Source: JBFXIE01 sp050176255 (GTDB lineage: Bacteria > Pseudomonadota > Gammaproteobacteria > Burkholderiales > Burkholderiaceae_C). Taken from it: 64,000 nucleotides of DNA. Positions 16,904 through 24,629 of the stretch are shown piece after piece; position 1 is the stretch's first letter, and each line of letters opens with the position of its first letter. The notes beneath the pieces were generated by a model. The model saw only the letters and a list, made by a program, of their open reading frames with translations, had not been told where the DNA came from and did not search any database. A program made the position numbers and the translations under genes. The stretch lies in assembly GCF_050176255.1 (NCBI RefSeq), contig NZ_JBFXIE010000002.1, one strand, 5' to 3'.

Positions 16904-16938
16904 GCCCCGCCTGGGGCGGGCACCGCCCCAGGCGGGGC
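16904..16938. terminator. Perfect 16-bp hairpin between convergent genes
   Basis: GCCCCGCCTGGGGCGG and its exact complement are separated by only GCA. Each arm is itself partly palindromic (CCCC-N4-GGGG), so alternative folds exist. It lies between the convergent stops of the stress protein and ppk2. No T-run follows on either side, so an intrinsic terminator is plausible but not canonical. Confidence 0.6.
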
Positions 16939-16977
16939 CCAGGGCGCTTGCGAGCACTGCGTCAAAGCACACGGCGG

Positions 16978-17892
16978 TCAATACAGCTCCGGCACGATCA
17001 TGCTTTCAGGCACCGGCTGGCGGAAGTAGTCCGGATTGCGCACTCGCGCGGGAAGCACCACGGTGGGGTGCCCCACCTCTTCGTAGGGCAATTGCTTGAG
17101 CAGGTGGGCGATGCAATTGAGTCGCGCCTTTTTCTTGTCCACCGCCTGCACTACCCACCAGGGGGCCTCGGGAATGTGCGTACGCTCCAGCATCACTTCC
17201 TTGGCCTTGGTGTATTCCTCCCACCGCACGCGGCTCTCCAGGTCCATGGGGCTCAGCTTCCACTGTTTGAGCGGGTCATGGATGCGGCTCAGAAAGCGCA
17301 AGTGCTGTTCATCGTCGGAGATGGAGAACCAGTACTTGATCAGGCGGATGCCTGAGCGCACCAGCATTTTTTCAAACTCTGGCACGCTGCGGAAGAACTC
17401 CTCGTATTCGTCTTCGGTGCAAAAGCCCATCACGCGCTCAACGCCCGCGCGGTTGTACCAGCTGCGGTCAAAAAGCACGATCTCGCCCGCCGCGGGCAGG
17501 TGCGCCACGTAGCGCTGAAAGTACCACTGCGTGCGCTCCCGGTCGTTGGGAGCCGGCAGCGCCGCCACACGCACCACCCGCGGGTTGAGCCGCTGGGTGA
17601 TGCGCTTGATCACGCCGCCCTTGCCTGCGGCATCACGCCCCTCGAAGATGATGACCACCTTCTGCCGCGTGTGCTGCACCCAGTCTTGCAGCTTGACCAG
17701 TTCGCCCTGCAGCCGGAACAGCTCGCGAAAGTACTGCTGACGCGCCAGCCGTTCCTCAATCGGGTTCAGGTTGCTTTCGTCGAAATGACGATCTTCGATT
17801 TCAAGTTCAAGCTCCTCGTCATACCCATCCGCCAGCTCGTCGGCGATGCGCTGCATGAGATCCTGTGAGTTGATTCCAGATTGGTGCACCAT
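16978..17892 (-). CDS. ppk2: Polyphosphate kinase 2 (PPK2 family)
   Basis: Uses polyphosphate to phosphorylate nucleoside diphosphates, or the reverse. The 304-residue product has a single PPK2 domain: Walker A FEGRDAAGKGGVIKRI, then LPAPNDRERTQWYFQRY, the lid and Walker B region IVLFDRSWYNRAGVERVMGFC, and the C-terminal APWWVVQAVDKKKARLNCI. One domain, this length and the acidic N-terminal leader (DEELELEIEDRHFD) suggest class I (NDP kinase activity), but class cannot be fixed without alignment. An alternative start lies at Met13 (MQRIADEL). Confidence 0.9.
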   Translation of the reverse strand: MVHQSGINSQDLMQRIADELADGYDEELELEIEDRHFDESNLNPIEERLARQQYFRELFRLQGELVKLQDWVQHTRQKVVIIFEGRDAAGKGGVIKRITQRLNPRVVRVAALPAPNDRERTQWYFQRYVAHLPAAGEIVLFDRSWYNRAGVERVMGFCTEDEYEEFFRSVPEFEKMLVRSGIRLIKYWFSISDDEQHLRFLSRIHDPLKQWKLSPMDLESRVRWEEYTKAKEVMLERTHIPEAPWWVVQAVDKKKARLNCIAHLLKQLPYEEVGHPTVVLPARVRNPDYFRQPVPESMIVPELY

Positions 17893-17939
17893 GGTGAGAA
17901 ACTCTTGAAAATAAGCAAATTGGGGTTTGGATAGCGTAC

Positions 17940-17954
17940 GTCACGCCGCGTGAC
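17940..17954. promoter_or_regulatory. Perfect inverted repeat upstream of ppk2
   Basis: GTCACG-CCG-CGTGAC lies 48 bases before the ppk2 start, in the 160-base spacer to sirB1. The size and symmetry fit a protein-binding site, but I cannot match it to a known regulator. Confidence 0.35.
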
Positions 17955-18052
17955 ATTGCGCTTGCCTGTGAGTTTGACACACGCATCTGAGCATGTGGTG
18001 ACACCTGGCCCTGGCGAGAAGGTGTCCGCGGTTGCGTAAGCGCATCAGCGCA

Positions 18053-18901
18053 TCAGGCGCGTCGCAACCCACCGATGCGCCGCGCAATCGTCGGCGCATC
18101 GTCTGCATCACCTGCGTGCGTCAGGTAAGTGTGCAGATCCTCGATCGCCTGCTGCGACTGGCCCAGCTCGGCATGCGCAAGACCGCGATCGCGCCACTCG
18201 CTCCAGGCGTTTGGCAACAGCACGATCAGTCGATTGAGCACCGCCAGCAGGCGTCGCCAGTCCTGGCGCGAGCGGTGAATCTCCTTGAGGTTGCGCAGCA
18301 TGCGCGCAAGGATGTCACGCGCAGGCGCAGCCTGCAGGTACAGGCCCAGAGGCGCCTCATCCTCCAACGCAGCCTGCGGGGAGCGAAAAGGCTGCAACCT
18401 TTCGGCAAGCGCCTCGCGCGACAGCGAATGCCCCGTCATCGGATCCAGCACCACCTGGCCGCGAGGCAGCAGCACCTTGACCAGAAAATGCCCCGGAAAA
18501 GAAACTCCGTACGCCCTCAGACCCAGCCCTTGCGCGAGCTCCAGCCACAACACGGCCAACGAGATCGGTATGCCGCGACGCGTGCGCAGCACCAGGTGCA
18601 GATAGCTGTTGCAGGGCGCGTAATAGTCGTTGAGGTTGCCGCTGAAGCCCAGGTCGCCAAAAAAGAACCGATTGAGCAAGTTGAGCCGATGCAGCGGCGC
18701 GGCATCTGCCGGCACGCGGCGCGCCAGGCGCTCCTGCAAGGCATCCACTTCGTCCAGAAACTGCTGCACGTCCAGGTCAGGGTGCTCGTCATGCGCGATG
18801 CAGGCCGCGGCCTCCAGCAAGGCGATGTCCTCACCCGGGCCCACGGCCACCAGGGATGCGAAATACTCCAGCGGAGTCGGTACGGCGTAGCTCAGTGGCA
18901 T
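18053..18901 (-). CDS. SirB1 family protein (transglutaminase-like core plus TPR)
   Basis: A 282-residue protein of the SirB1 group. The N-terminal half has the transglutaminase-like core: NRFFFGDLGFSGNLNDYYAP, LVLRTRRGIPISLAVLWLELAQGLGL and VSFPGHFLVKVLLPRGQVVLDP, in which the GVSFPGHFL motif is diagnostic. The C-terminal half is helical (NLKEIHRSRQDWRRLLAVLNRLIVLLP, then DRGLAHAELGQSQQAIEDLHTYL), resembling TPR repeats. The biochemical role is not established. It is 27 bases downstream of murJ on the same strand and so is probably co-transcribed. Confidence 0.85.
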   Translation of the reverse strand: MPLSYAVPTPLEYFASLVAVGPGEDIALLEAAACIAHDEHPDLDVQQFLDEVDALQERLARRVPADAAPLHRLNLLNRFFFGDLGFSGNLNDYYAPCNSYLHLVLRTRRGIPISLAVLWLELAQGLGLRAYGVSFPGHFLVKVLLPRGQVVLDPMTGHSLSREALAERLQPFRSPQAALEDEAPLGLYLQAAPARDILARMLRNLKEIHRSRQDWRRLLAVLNRLIVLLPNAWSEWRDRGLAHAELGQSQQAIEDLHTYLTHAGDADDAPTIARRIGGLRRA

Positions 18902-18928
18902 AAGACAGTCGTCAAGGCGCTACGGGGT

Positions 18929-20494
18929 CTATCGGCGCAGAAACTGGCGCAACTTCAGCCGGCAGGCCCACAGCGCACCAAAGTACAGAAGGGCCGACGC
19001 GCACAGCAGCAGCGCCAGCAGTGCGGCGCGCTGCGCGCTGTGCGCACGCATCGCCAGCCAGTCGAAGTGCTGCGACGCCCAGACCAGAAATACCGCCAGC
19101 ACCGCACCGGCGCACATCACCTGCAGCACAAACCGGCCCCAGCCGGCTTGCGGCACAAAGCTGCCACGGCGCACCAGTCCCACCAGCAGCCACAGCGCGT
19201 TGACCAGCGCGCCCAGGCCAATCGATAGCGCCAGCCCGGCATGCGCCAGCAGAGGCACCAGCGCGGCATTCATGACCTGCGTGGCCAGCAGCACCACGAT
19301 GGCGATGCGCACTGGCGTGCGTATGTCCTGGCTGGCGTAATAGCCCGGCGCCAGCACCTTGATGGCCACCAGGCCCAGCAGGCCCACGCCGTAGCCCACG
19401 AGCGCCACGGCAATCTGGCCCACGTCACGGTCGTGCAGAGCACCGTGGTGGAAAAGCGTGGCCACCAGTGGCGTGGCAAAGGTCAGCAATCCCACGGCGC
19501 AGGGCACGGCCAGCAGCACCACGATACGCAGTCCCCAATCCAGCATGGCCGAATACCGCTGCGCGTCGCCCGCGGCCTTGGCCGCCGACAGCTGCGGCGT
19601 GAGCACCACGCCCAGCGCCACGCCAAGCAGCGCGGTAGGAAACTCCATCAGCCGGTCCGCGTAGAACAGCCAGGTCACGCTGCCCGGCGTGAGATAGGAC
19701 GCGATCTGCGTATTGATCATCAGCGAAATTTGCGCCACCCCCACGCCCAGCAGCGCTGGCGCCATCAGCGTGAGGATGCGGCGCACGCCCGCGTCCTGCC
19801 AGGCGCTGCGCACCCTGCTCCAGGTCATGCCGATGCGCGGCAGCAGGCCCAGTCGGTACAGCGCGGGGATCTGCACCGCCAGCTGCAGCACGCCGCCAGC
19901 CATGACGCCGCCCACCATGGCAAAGATCGGCTCAATGCCAAGCCGCGCCAGCTGTGGCGCCCCCAGCCAGGCGGCGGCGATCATGCAAACATTCAGCAGC
20001 ACCGGCGTTGCCGCCGGCACGGCAAAGCGCCGCCAGGTATTGAGCACCCCGGCCGACAGAGCCACCAGGGACATGAAGCCGATGTAGGGGAACATCCAGC
20101 GCGTCATGAAGACGGCGGCATCAAAGCCCTCAGGGTGCTGGCGCAGCCCGCTGGCCAGCGCCCAAACCAACACAGGCGCCCCTGCCACACCCAGCGCGCA
20201 AGTCAACAGCAACGCCCAGAACAAGGCGGTAGCCACCGCATCCACCAGGTCGCGCGTGGCCTCTTCGCCATGCTGCACCTTGTGCGCAGCCAGCACTGGC
20301 ACGAAAGCCTGACTGAAAGCGCCTTCGGCAAACAGGCGCCTAAACAGGTTGGGAATGCGAAAGGCTACGTTGAACGCGTCCGTGAGGACATTGGCCCCGA
20401 ACATGGAGGCCATAAGCAAATCACGCACCAGACCCGTGACACGGGATGCCAGGGTCAACAGCGATACGGTGGAGGCGGCTTTGAACAGAGACAC
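18929..20494 (-). CDS. murJ: Lipid II flippase MurJ
   Basis: Integral membrane protein that flips lipid II across the inner membrane for peptidoglycan synthesis. About 521 residues and 14 helices; the N-terminal signature is SLFKAASTVSLLTLASRVTG followed by LVRDLLMASMFGA, and PNLFRRLFAEGAFSQAFVPVL is the conserved loop. I prefer the GTG at 20494, which gives the usual MSLFKA-type start; a GTG 11 codons upstream is possible. Neither has a strong ribosome site. It is divergent from rpsT, the common arrangement in Burkholderiales. Confidence 0.93.
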   Translation of the reverse strand: MSLFKAASTVSLLTLASRVTGLVRDLLMASMFGANVLTDAFNVAFRIPNLFRRLFAEGAFSQAFVPVLAAHKVQHGEEATRDLVDAVATALFWALLLTCALGVAGAPVLVWALASGLRQHPEGFDAAVFMTRWMFPYIGFMSLVALSAGVLNTWRRFAVPAATPVLLNVCMIAAAWLGAPQLARLGIEPIFAMVGGVMAGGVLQLAVQIPALYRLGLLPRIGMTWSRVRSAWQDAGVRRILTLMAPALLGVGVAQISLMINTQIASYLTPGSVTWLFYADRLMEFPTALLGVALGVVLTPQLSAAKAAGDAQRYSAMLDWGLRIVVLLAVPCAVGLLTFATPLVATLFHHGALHDRDVGQIAVALVGYGVGLLGLVAIKVLAPGYYASQDIRTPVRIAIVVLLATQVMNAALVPLLAHAGLALSIGLGALVNALWLLVGLVRRGSFVPQAGWGRFVLQVMCAGAVLAVFLVWASQHFDWLAMRAHSAQRAALLALLLCASALLYFGALWACRLKLRQFLRR

Positions 20495-20598
20495 CGGGGC
20501 AAGTGTATTCGCTGGGGTCGCCTGCACCCCACATGCGGGTCATGCGCTACAATCGCGGGCTTTGCTGACAACATCCTCAGACACAAGGAACACATATC

Positions 20599-20901
20599 AT
20601 GGCATCTGGAAAGCCGAAGAAAAAGAACCCCCGCCTGGCATCTGGCCGCAAGCGCGCGCGCCAAGGCCTCAAGCTGAACGCTGCGAACAGCTCGCTGCGC
20701 TCCAAGTACCGCACCGCCGTGAAGAACGTCGAAAAGGCCGTTCTGGCTGGTGACAAGACCAAGGCAACAGAACTGTTTGCCAAGGCACAGTCCGTGCTCG
20801 ACACCATTGCCGACAAGGGCATCTTCCACAAGAACAAGGCTGCTCGCGACAAGAGCCGCCTGTCCGCCAAGGTGAAAACCCTGGCACTCGCGGCAGCGTA
20901 A
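20599..20901 (+). CDS. rpsT: 30S ribosomal protein S20
   Basis: A 100-residue, Lys/Arg/Ala-rich primary 16S-binding protein of the small subunit. N-terminal MASGKPKKKNPRLASGRKRARQ and C-terminal KNKAARDKSRLSAKVKTLALAA match S20. AAGGAA precedes the ATG by 9 bases. A strong terminator follows about 90 bases later, so it is a single-gene unit. Confidence 0.98.
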   Translation: MASGKPKKKNPRLASGRKRARQGLKLNAANSSLRSKYRTAVKNVEKAVLAGDKTKATELFAKAQSVLDTIADKGIFHKNKAARDKSRLSAKVKTLALAAA

Positions 20902-20987
20902 ATGCATCGTCTGACGCTGTCAGACAACCAGCCCGGGTGGCCCGCCACCCGCCGTTTGTAACGGGTGCGCTGTCAGCAAAGCAAATC

Positions 20988-21010
20988 AACCGCCTCCGGG
21001 CGGTTTTTTT
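20988..21010 (+). terminator. Intrinsic terminator of rpsT
   Basis: AACCGCC/GGCGGTT stem with a 4-nt loop, followed by a run of seven T. It is 86 bases after the rpsT stop. Confidence 0.9.
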
Positions 21011-21090
21011 GCGCCTCAAGGATGCAGAAGGCGCTGGCGCGGTGATGTTTGCGGCTTGCGCCAGTTCAACCTGGCGAACAGATTTGGGCT

Positions 21091-21465
21091 TCAGGCTTTG
21101 GAATCCACGAGGTCGGGAAGAAAGCAAGCCTCGACGACTTGCAGGTTGTTGTCGTGTGCAAAATTGATCACGAAATCCCAAGCCATGGGCTCGTAGGCCT
21201 GCAGTTCACGATTGACCACCACGCATTTCACGCCATTCATGGCCGTGGGCACGCACCAGGGGGAGTAGCTCAGATGACTGCCAGGCCGCGCGCCACCCGG
21301 GCGAAACTGGCTCATGACCCCGGCCAGCCGCTCGGCCCAGTCGCTGGGACGAAAGGTTTTTCCCTCGTGGGTTATGCCTTGAATGAAGACTTCTTGGGTG
21401 GTGGGAGCAACCATTGGGTTCTGGTGGTGTGAGGACTGCAGGCCTTGTGCGCCGCGTGGATTCAT
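21091..21465 (-). CDS. DUF3579 domain-containing protein
   Basis: A 124-residue (or 107-residue) protein of unknown function found mainly in betaproteobacteria. The core is TTQEVFIQGITHEGKTFRPS then DWAERLAGVMSQFRPGG, LSYSPWCVPTAMNGVKCVVV and EPMAWDFVINFAHDNNLQVVEAC. No signal peptide or membrane segment. The ATG at 21465 has AAGAG 5 bases upstream; an internal ATG at 21414 (MVAPTTQEV) lacks one but matches where the domain begins. If the reverse-strand TATAAG at 21473-21478 is the -10, the mRNA would start near 21466 and the internal start would be favoured. It is divergent from argD. Confidence 0.85.
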   Translation of the reverse strand: MNPRGAQGLQSSHHQNPMVAPTTQEVFIQGITHEGKTFRPSDWAERLAGVMSQFRPGGARPGSHLSYSPWCVPTAMNGVKCVVVNRELQAYEPMAWDFVINFAHDNNLQVVEACFLPDLVDSKA

Positions 21466-21470
21466 TCTAA

Positions 21471-21484
21471 CTCTTATATAAGAG
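21471..21484. promoter_or_regulatory. 14-bp perfect palindrome with overlapping -10-like boxes
   Basis: CTCTTATATAAGAG is perfectly symmetric and holds TATAAG on both strands, in the spacer between the DUF3579 gene and argD. It may be a shared -10 region, an operator, or both. The remaining spacer up to argD shows no other feature I can support. Confidence 0.45.
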
Positions 21485-21670
21485 CTGGGCAGCTGATGCA
21501 CAGGTAATGCCCTGACCGGCCATACCCACATTGCCCGCAGCACCCCAGCGGCATTCCACGCGAAGTCTGGGTTCAACGCCGGATACAAAGCCTGCCCCTA
21601 AAATCGTGCTTCCAACTTCACGGCCCGCCAGGGCCGTGTCCGTCTTGTCCCCCTGTCTGGAGAAGTCCGC

Positions 21671-22867
21671 ATGACCGCATTTGTCGAGGCTGCCTCGCCC
21701 CACGTGATGAACACCTATGGCCGCGTGCCCATCGCGCTCGATCGAGGCCAGGGCGTGCGCGTGTGGGACATCAACGGCAAGCAATACCTTGACGGACTGG
21801 GCGGCATCGCAGTCAACACACTGGGCCACAACCACCCCAAGCTGGTGCCTGCCCTGCAAGAGCAGATCGCCCGGCTGATCCACACCTCCAACTACTACCA
21901 TGTGCCGGGCCAGGAAGCGCTGGCCCAGTTACTGACCGAACGCGCGCGCATGACCAACGCGTTCTTTTGCAACACCGGGCTGGAAGCCAACGAGGCCGCC
22001 ATCAAGATCGCGCGCAAATACGGCGTGGACAAGGGCATCGACAAGCCCGTCATCGTGGTCTATGACCACGCCTTCCATGGCCGCTCCATCGCCACCATGA
22101 CGGCCACCGGCAACCCCAAAGTACGCAACGGCTTTGGCCCCTTGCTGGACGGCTTCATCCGCGTGGCGCCCAACGATATCGAGACGCTGCAGGAAGCTAC
22201 CGAGGGCAACCCCAACGTCGTCGCCGTGATGATGGAGCCCATCCAGGGCGAAGGCGGCCTGCACCCCATGCGCGCCGAATACCTACAGCAGGTGCGCCGC
22301 CTGTGCGACGCCAACGGCTGGCTGCTGATCCTCGACGAAGTGCAGGCTGGCATGGGCCGCACCGGCAAGTGGTTTGCCCACCAGTGGGCGGGCGTCGTGC
22401 CCGACGTGATGACCCTGGCCAAGGGCCTGGGCTCGGGCGTGCCGGTGGGCGCTGTGCTGGCGCACGGTGCGGCAGCCGAGGTGCTCAAGCCGGGCAACCA
22501 CGGCTCCACCTTTGGCGGCAACCCGCTGGCCATGCGCGCCGGTGTGGAGACCATCCGCATCATGGAAGAAGACGGCCTGCTGCACAACGCCGCGGACGTG
22601 GGCGCCCACCTGATGGCCGCGCTGCGCCAGGCGCTGGGCCAGACCGCGGGCGTGGTGGAGGTGCGCGGTCAGGGTCTGATGATCGGCGTGGAGCTGGATC
22701 GCCCCTGCGGCGTGCTGGTGGAGCGCGCGGCCGAGGCCGGCCTGCTGTTGTCGGTGACCGCCGAACGCGTCATCCGCCTGGTGCCCGCGCTCATCCTGAC
22801 GCGCGCCGAGGCCGACGAAATCGTGGCACGGCTCACCCCCCTGGTGCAGGCCTTCCTGGCCGAATGA
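21671..22867 (+). CDS. argD: Acetylornithine aminotransferase
   Basis: PLP enzyme forming N-acetylornithine in arginine synthesis, often also succinyl-diaminopimelate transamination. The 398-residue class III aminotransferase shows FFCNTGLEANEAAIKIARKY, VIVVYDHAFHGRSIATM, MMEPIQGEGG, LLILDEVQAGMGRTG, the PLP-Lys motif MTLAKGLGSGVPVGAV, and GNHGSTFGGNPLAMRAG. ArgD is favoured over GABA or ornithine transaminases by length and by argF lying 16 bases downstream. The ATG follows GGAGAAGTCCGC. Confidence 0.94.
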   Translation: MTAFVEAASPHVMNTYGRVPIALDRGQGVRVWDINGKQYLDGLGGIAVNTLGHNHPKLVPALQEQIARLIHTSNYYHVPGQEALAQLLTERARMTNAFFCNTGLEANEAAIKIARKYGVDKGIDKPVIVVYDHAFHGRSIATMTATGNPKVRNGFGPLLDGFIRVAPNDIETLQEATEGNPNVVAVMMEPIQGEGGLHPMRAEYLQQVRRLCDANGWLLILDEVQAGMGRTGKWFAHQWAGVVPDVMTLAKGLGSGVPVGAVLAHGAAAEVLKPGNHGSTFGGNPLAMRAGVETIRIMEEDGLLHNAADVGAHLMAALRQALGQTAGVVEVRGQGLMIGVELDRPCGVLVERAAEAGLLLSVTAERVIRLVPALILTRAEADEIVARLTPLVQAFLAE

Positions 22868-22883
22868 AGAAGGCCGACCCCTT

Positions 22884-23801
22884 ATGAAACATTACCTGCA
22901 GTTCAGCGACTTCACTGCCGACGAGTACAACTACCTTTTCTCGCGCGCCGCCATCATCAAGGGCAAGTTCAAGAGCTACGAGAAATACCACCCGCTCGCC
23001 GACCGCACCATGGCCATGATCTTCGAGAAGGCCAGCACGCGCACGCGCGTGAGCTTCGAGGCGGGCATGTACCAGCTGGGCGGCAGCGTGGTGCACCTGA
23101 CCACCGGCGACAGCCAGCTGGGCCGCGCCGAGCCGATTGAAGACAGCGCCCGCGTCATCAGCCGCATGACCGACCTGGTGATGATCCGCACCTTTGGGCA
23201 GGTCAAGATCGAGCGCTTTGCGCAGTATTCGCGCGTGCCCGTCATCAACGGGCTGACCAACGAGTTCCACCCCTGCCAGATCATGGCGGACATCTTCACC
23301 TACATCGAACACCGCGGCACCATCACCGGCAAGACCGTGGCCTGGGTGGGCGACGGCAACAACATGGCCAACACCTGGCTGCAGGCCGCTGACCTGCTGG
23401 GCTTCACCGTGCATGTGAGCACACCCGGCGGCTACGAGGTCGATGAAGCGCTGGCCTTCGGCGGCAAGCCCCACCGCCCCGGCTGCTACAAGGTGTTTGC
23501 CAACCCCATGGACGCCTGCCGCGGCGCCGACCTGGTGACCACCGACGTGTGGACCAGCATGGGCTACGAGGCCGAGAACGAAGCGCGCCGCAAAGCCTTT
23601 GCCGACTGGTGCGTGGACGCGGAGATGATGGCCGTGGCCAAGCCCGACGCGCTGTTCATGCACTGCCTGCCCGCGCACCGCGGCGAGGAAGTGATGGCCG
23701 ACGTGATCGACGGCCCGCAGTCCGTCGTCTGGGACGAGGCAGAAAACCGAATGCACGTGCAAAAGGCACTCATGGAGTACCTGGTGCTCGGCCGCGTCTG
23801 A
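22884..23801 (+). CDS. argF: Ornithine carbamoyltransferase
   Basis: Makes citrulline from ornithine and carbamoyl phosphate. The 305-residue product has the carbamoyl-phosphate motif EKASTRTRVSFEAGM, the HPCQIMAD motif, the VAWVGDGNNMANTWL segment (D-G-N-N-M ornithine loop) and FMHCLPAHRGEEV. Length and motifs are those of anabolic ArgF. It follows argD closely, so the two arginine genes probably share a transcript. Confidence 0.96.
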   Translation: MKHYLQFSDFTADEYNYLFSRAAIIKGKFKSYEKYHPLADRTMAMIFEKASTRTRVSFEAGMYQLGGSVVHLTTGDSQLGRAEPIEDSARVISRMTDLVMIRTFGQVKIERFAQYSRVPVINGLTNEFHPCQIMADIFTYIEHRGTITGKTVAWVGDGNNMANTWLQAADLLGFTVHVSTPGGYEVDEALAFGGKPHRPGCYKVFANPMDACRGADLVTTDVWTSMGYEAENEARRKAFADWCVDAEMMAVAKPDALFMHCLPAHRGEEVMADVIDGPQSVVWDEAENRMHVQKALMEYLVLGRV

Positions 23802-23823
23802 GCCCCTTCGCCACACACCCATC

Positions 23824-24018
23824 ATGGCCCTGGCGCGACTGCATCCCCCGCCCCCAGGCCACCCGCCCTGCCCCCTGGGGCCGCACCCGCAGGCATCCCG
23901 GCTGCATCTGCTGGCGCCTGAGCTGCACGCCGCCGCGCGGCGTGCAGCCGCCCATGTCCACGCGCTGCAGGTGCGCATCCACACTTTCTATCTGAAGTTC
24001 CTCCAGGGCCACACCTAG
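23824..24018 (+). CDS. Hypothetical 64-residue protein after argF
   Basis: The frame reads MALARLHPPPPGHPPCPLG and then a plausible amphipathic helix, ELHAAARRAAAHVHALQVRI, ending FYLKFLQGHT. There is no good ribosome site and I do not recognise the product. Its position between argF and a hairpin and the helix-like second half are the only support. Confidence 0.35.
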   Translation: MALARLHPPPPGHPPCPLGPHPQASRLHLLAPELHAAARRAAAHVHALQVRIHTFYLKFLQGHT

Positions 24019-24032
24019 CGGCCCGGCTTCGG

Positions 24033-24059
24033 GGCGACCCGCCCATGCGCGGGGTCGCC
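24033..24059 (+). terminator. Possible terminator hairpin of the argDF unit
   Basis: GGCGACCC and GGGTCGCC pair as an 8-bp stem over an 11-nt loop. The downstream sequence (TTCATC) is a poor U-tract, so this may be factor-dependent or simply structural. Confidence 0.45.
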
Positions 24060-24157
24060 TTCATCGCTCCCTGATCCCTGCTGATCACCCCGACTGGCTG
24101 TGCGGTGCACCTGCCAGCCGGGGTGCGTTGCCGATGCCCTGAACCGGAGGAACCCGA

Positions 24158-24508
24158 ATGTCCACCCCCGTCCACCCCTGCCTGCGCTGCGGCATGTGCT
24201 GCCAGAACTACCGCGTGGAGTTTTCCGTGTATGAGCTGCAATCCATGGGAGGCCGCGTGCCCGACGCCCTGGCCCACGAGGCCGGCGGCAACCGCTACCG
24301 CATGAACGGCACCGAACGCCACCCCGTGCGCTGCGTGGCCCTGGCCGATCTGGGCAATGGCTGCATCGGTTGCAGCATCTACGAGCAGCGACCCCAGCCC
24401 TGCCGCGACTTTCCATTTGCGTCCTACGGCTGCCATGACGTGCGGGCGAAATTCGGCCTGCCACCACTGATGGACGACGATGCCCCCGACTGGCCGCAAG
24501 CCGCCTGA
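24158..24508 (+). CDS. YkgJ-family cysteine-cluster protein
   Basis: A 116-residue protein with the zinc/iron-chelating YkgJ pattern: HPCLRCGMCCQNYRVEF gives Cys8, Cys11, Cys14 and Cys15, followed by single or paired Cys in RCVALADLGNGCIGCSIYE and PQPCRDFPFASYGC. The conserved YEQRP-PCRxF motif marks the family. The function is unknown; metal or Fe-S binding is inferred from the cysteines. A paralogue starts about 120 bases downstream with a repeat element between them. Confidence 0.85.
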   Translation: MSTPVHPCLRCGMCCQNYRVEFSVYELQSMGGRVPDALAHEAGGNRYRMNGTERHPVRCVALADLGNGCIGCSIYEQRPQPCRDFPFASYGCHDVRAKFGLPPLMDDDAPDWPQAA

Positions 24509-24557
24509 AGTGATGCACAAGAACACGGCAATGGCAGTGGCATGCGCTCCTGAATCA

Positions 24558-24600
24558 ATAGCTGCTAGCGCTTATAAAACAAGGGCTAGGCGCCAAAAAT
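24558..24600 (+). repeat. Palindromic repeat family copy
   Basis: ATAGCTGCTAGCGCTT with right arm GGGCTAGGCGCCAAAAA, lying between the two YkgJ-family genes. It is the copy closest to the consensus I infer for the left arm. Confidence 0.75.
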
Positions 24601-24629
24601 ACCAAAACACATCACCCTAAGCCCTCACC

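Noticed and set aside
19241..20677. 478-codon plus-strand frame over murJ
   Set aside because: It is antisense to a well-supported MurJ and has shadow-like His/Gln/Arg composition.
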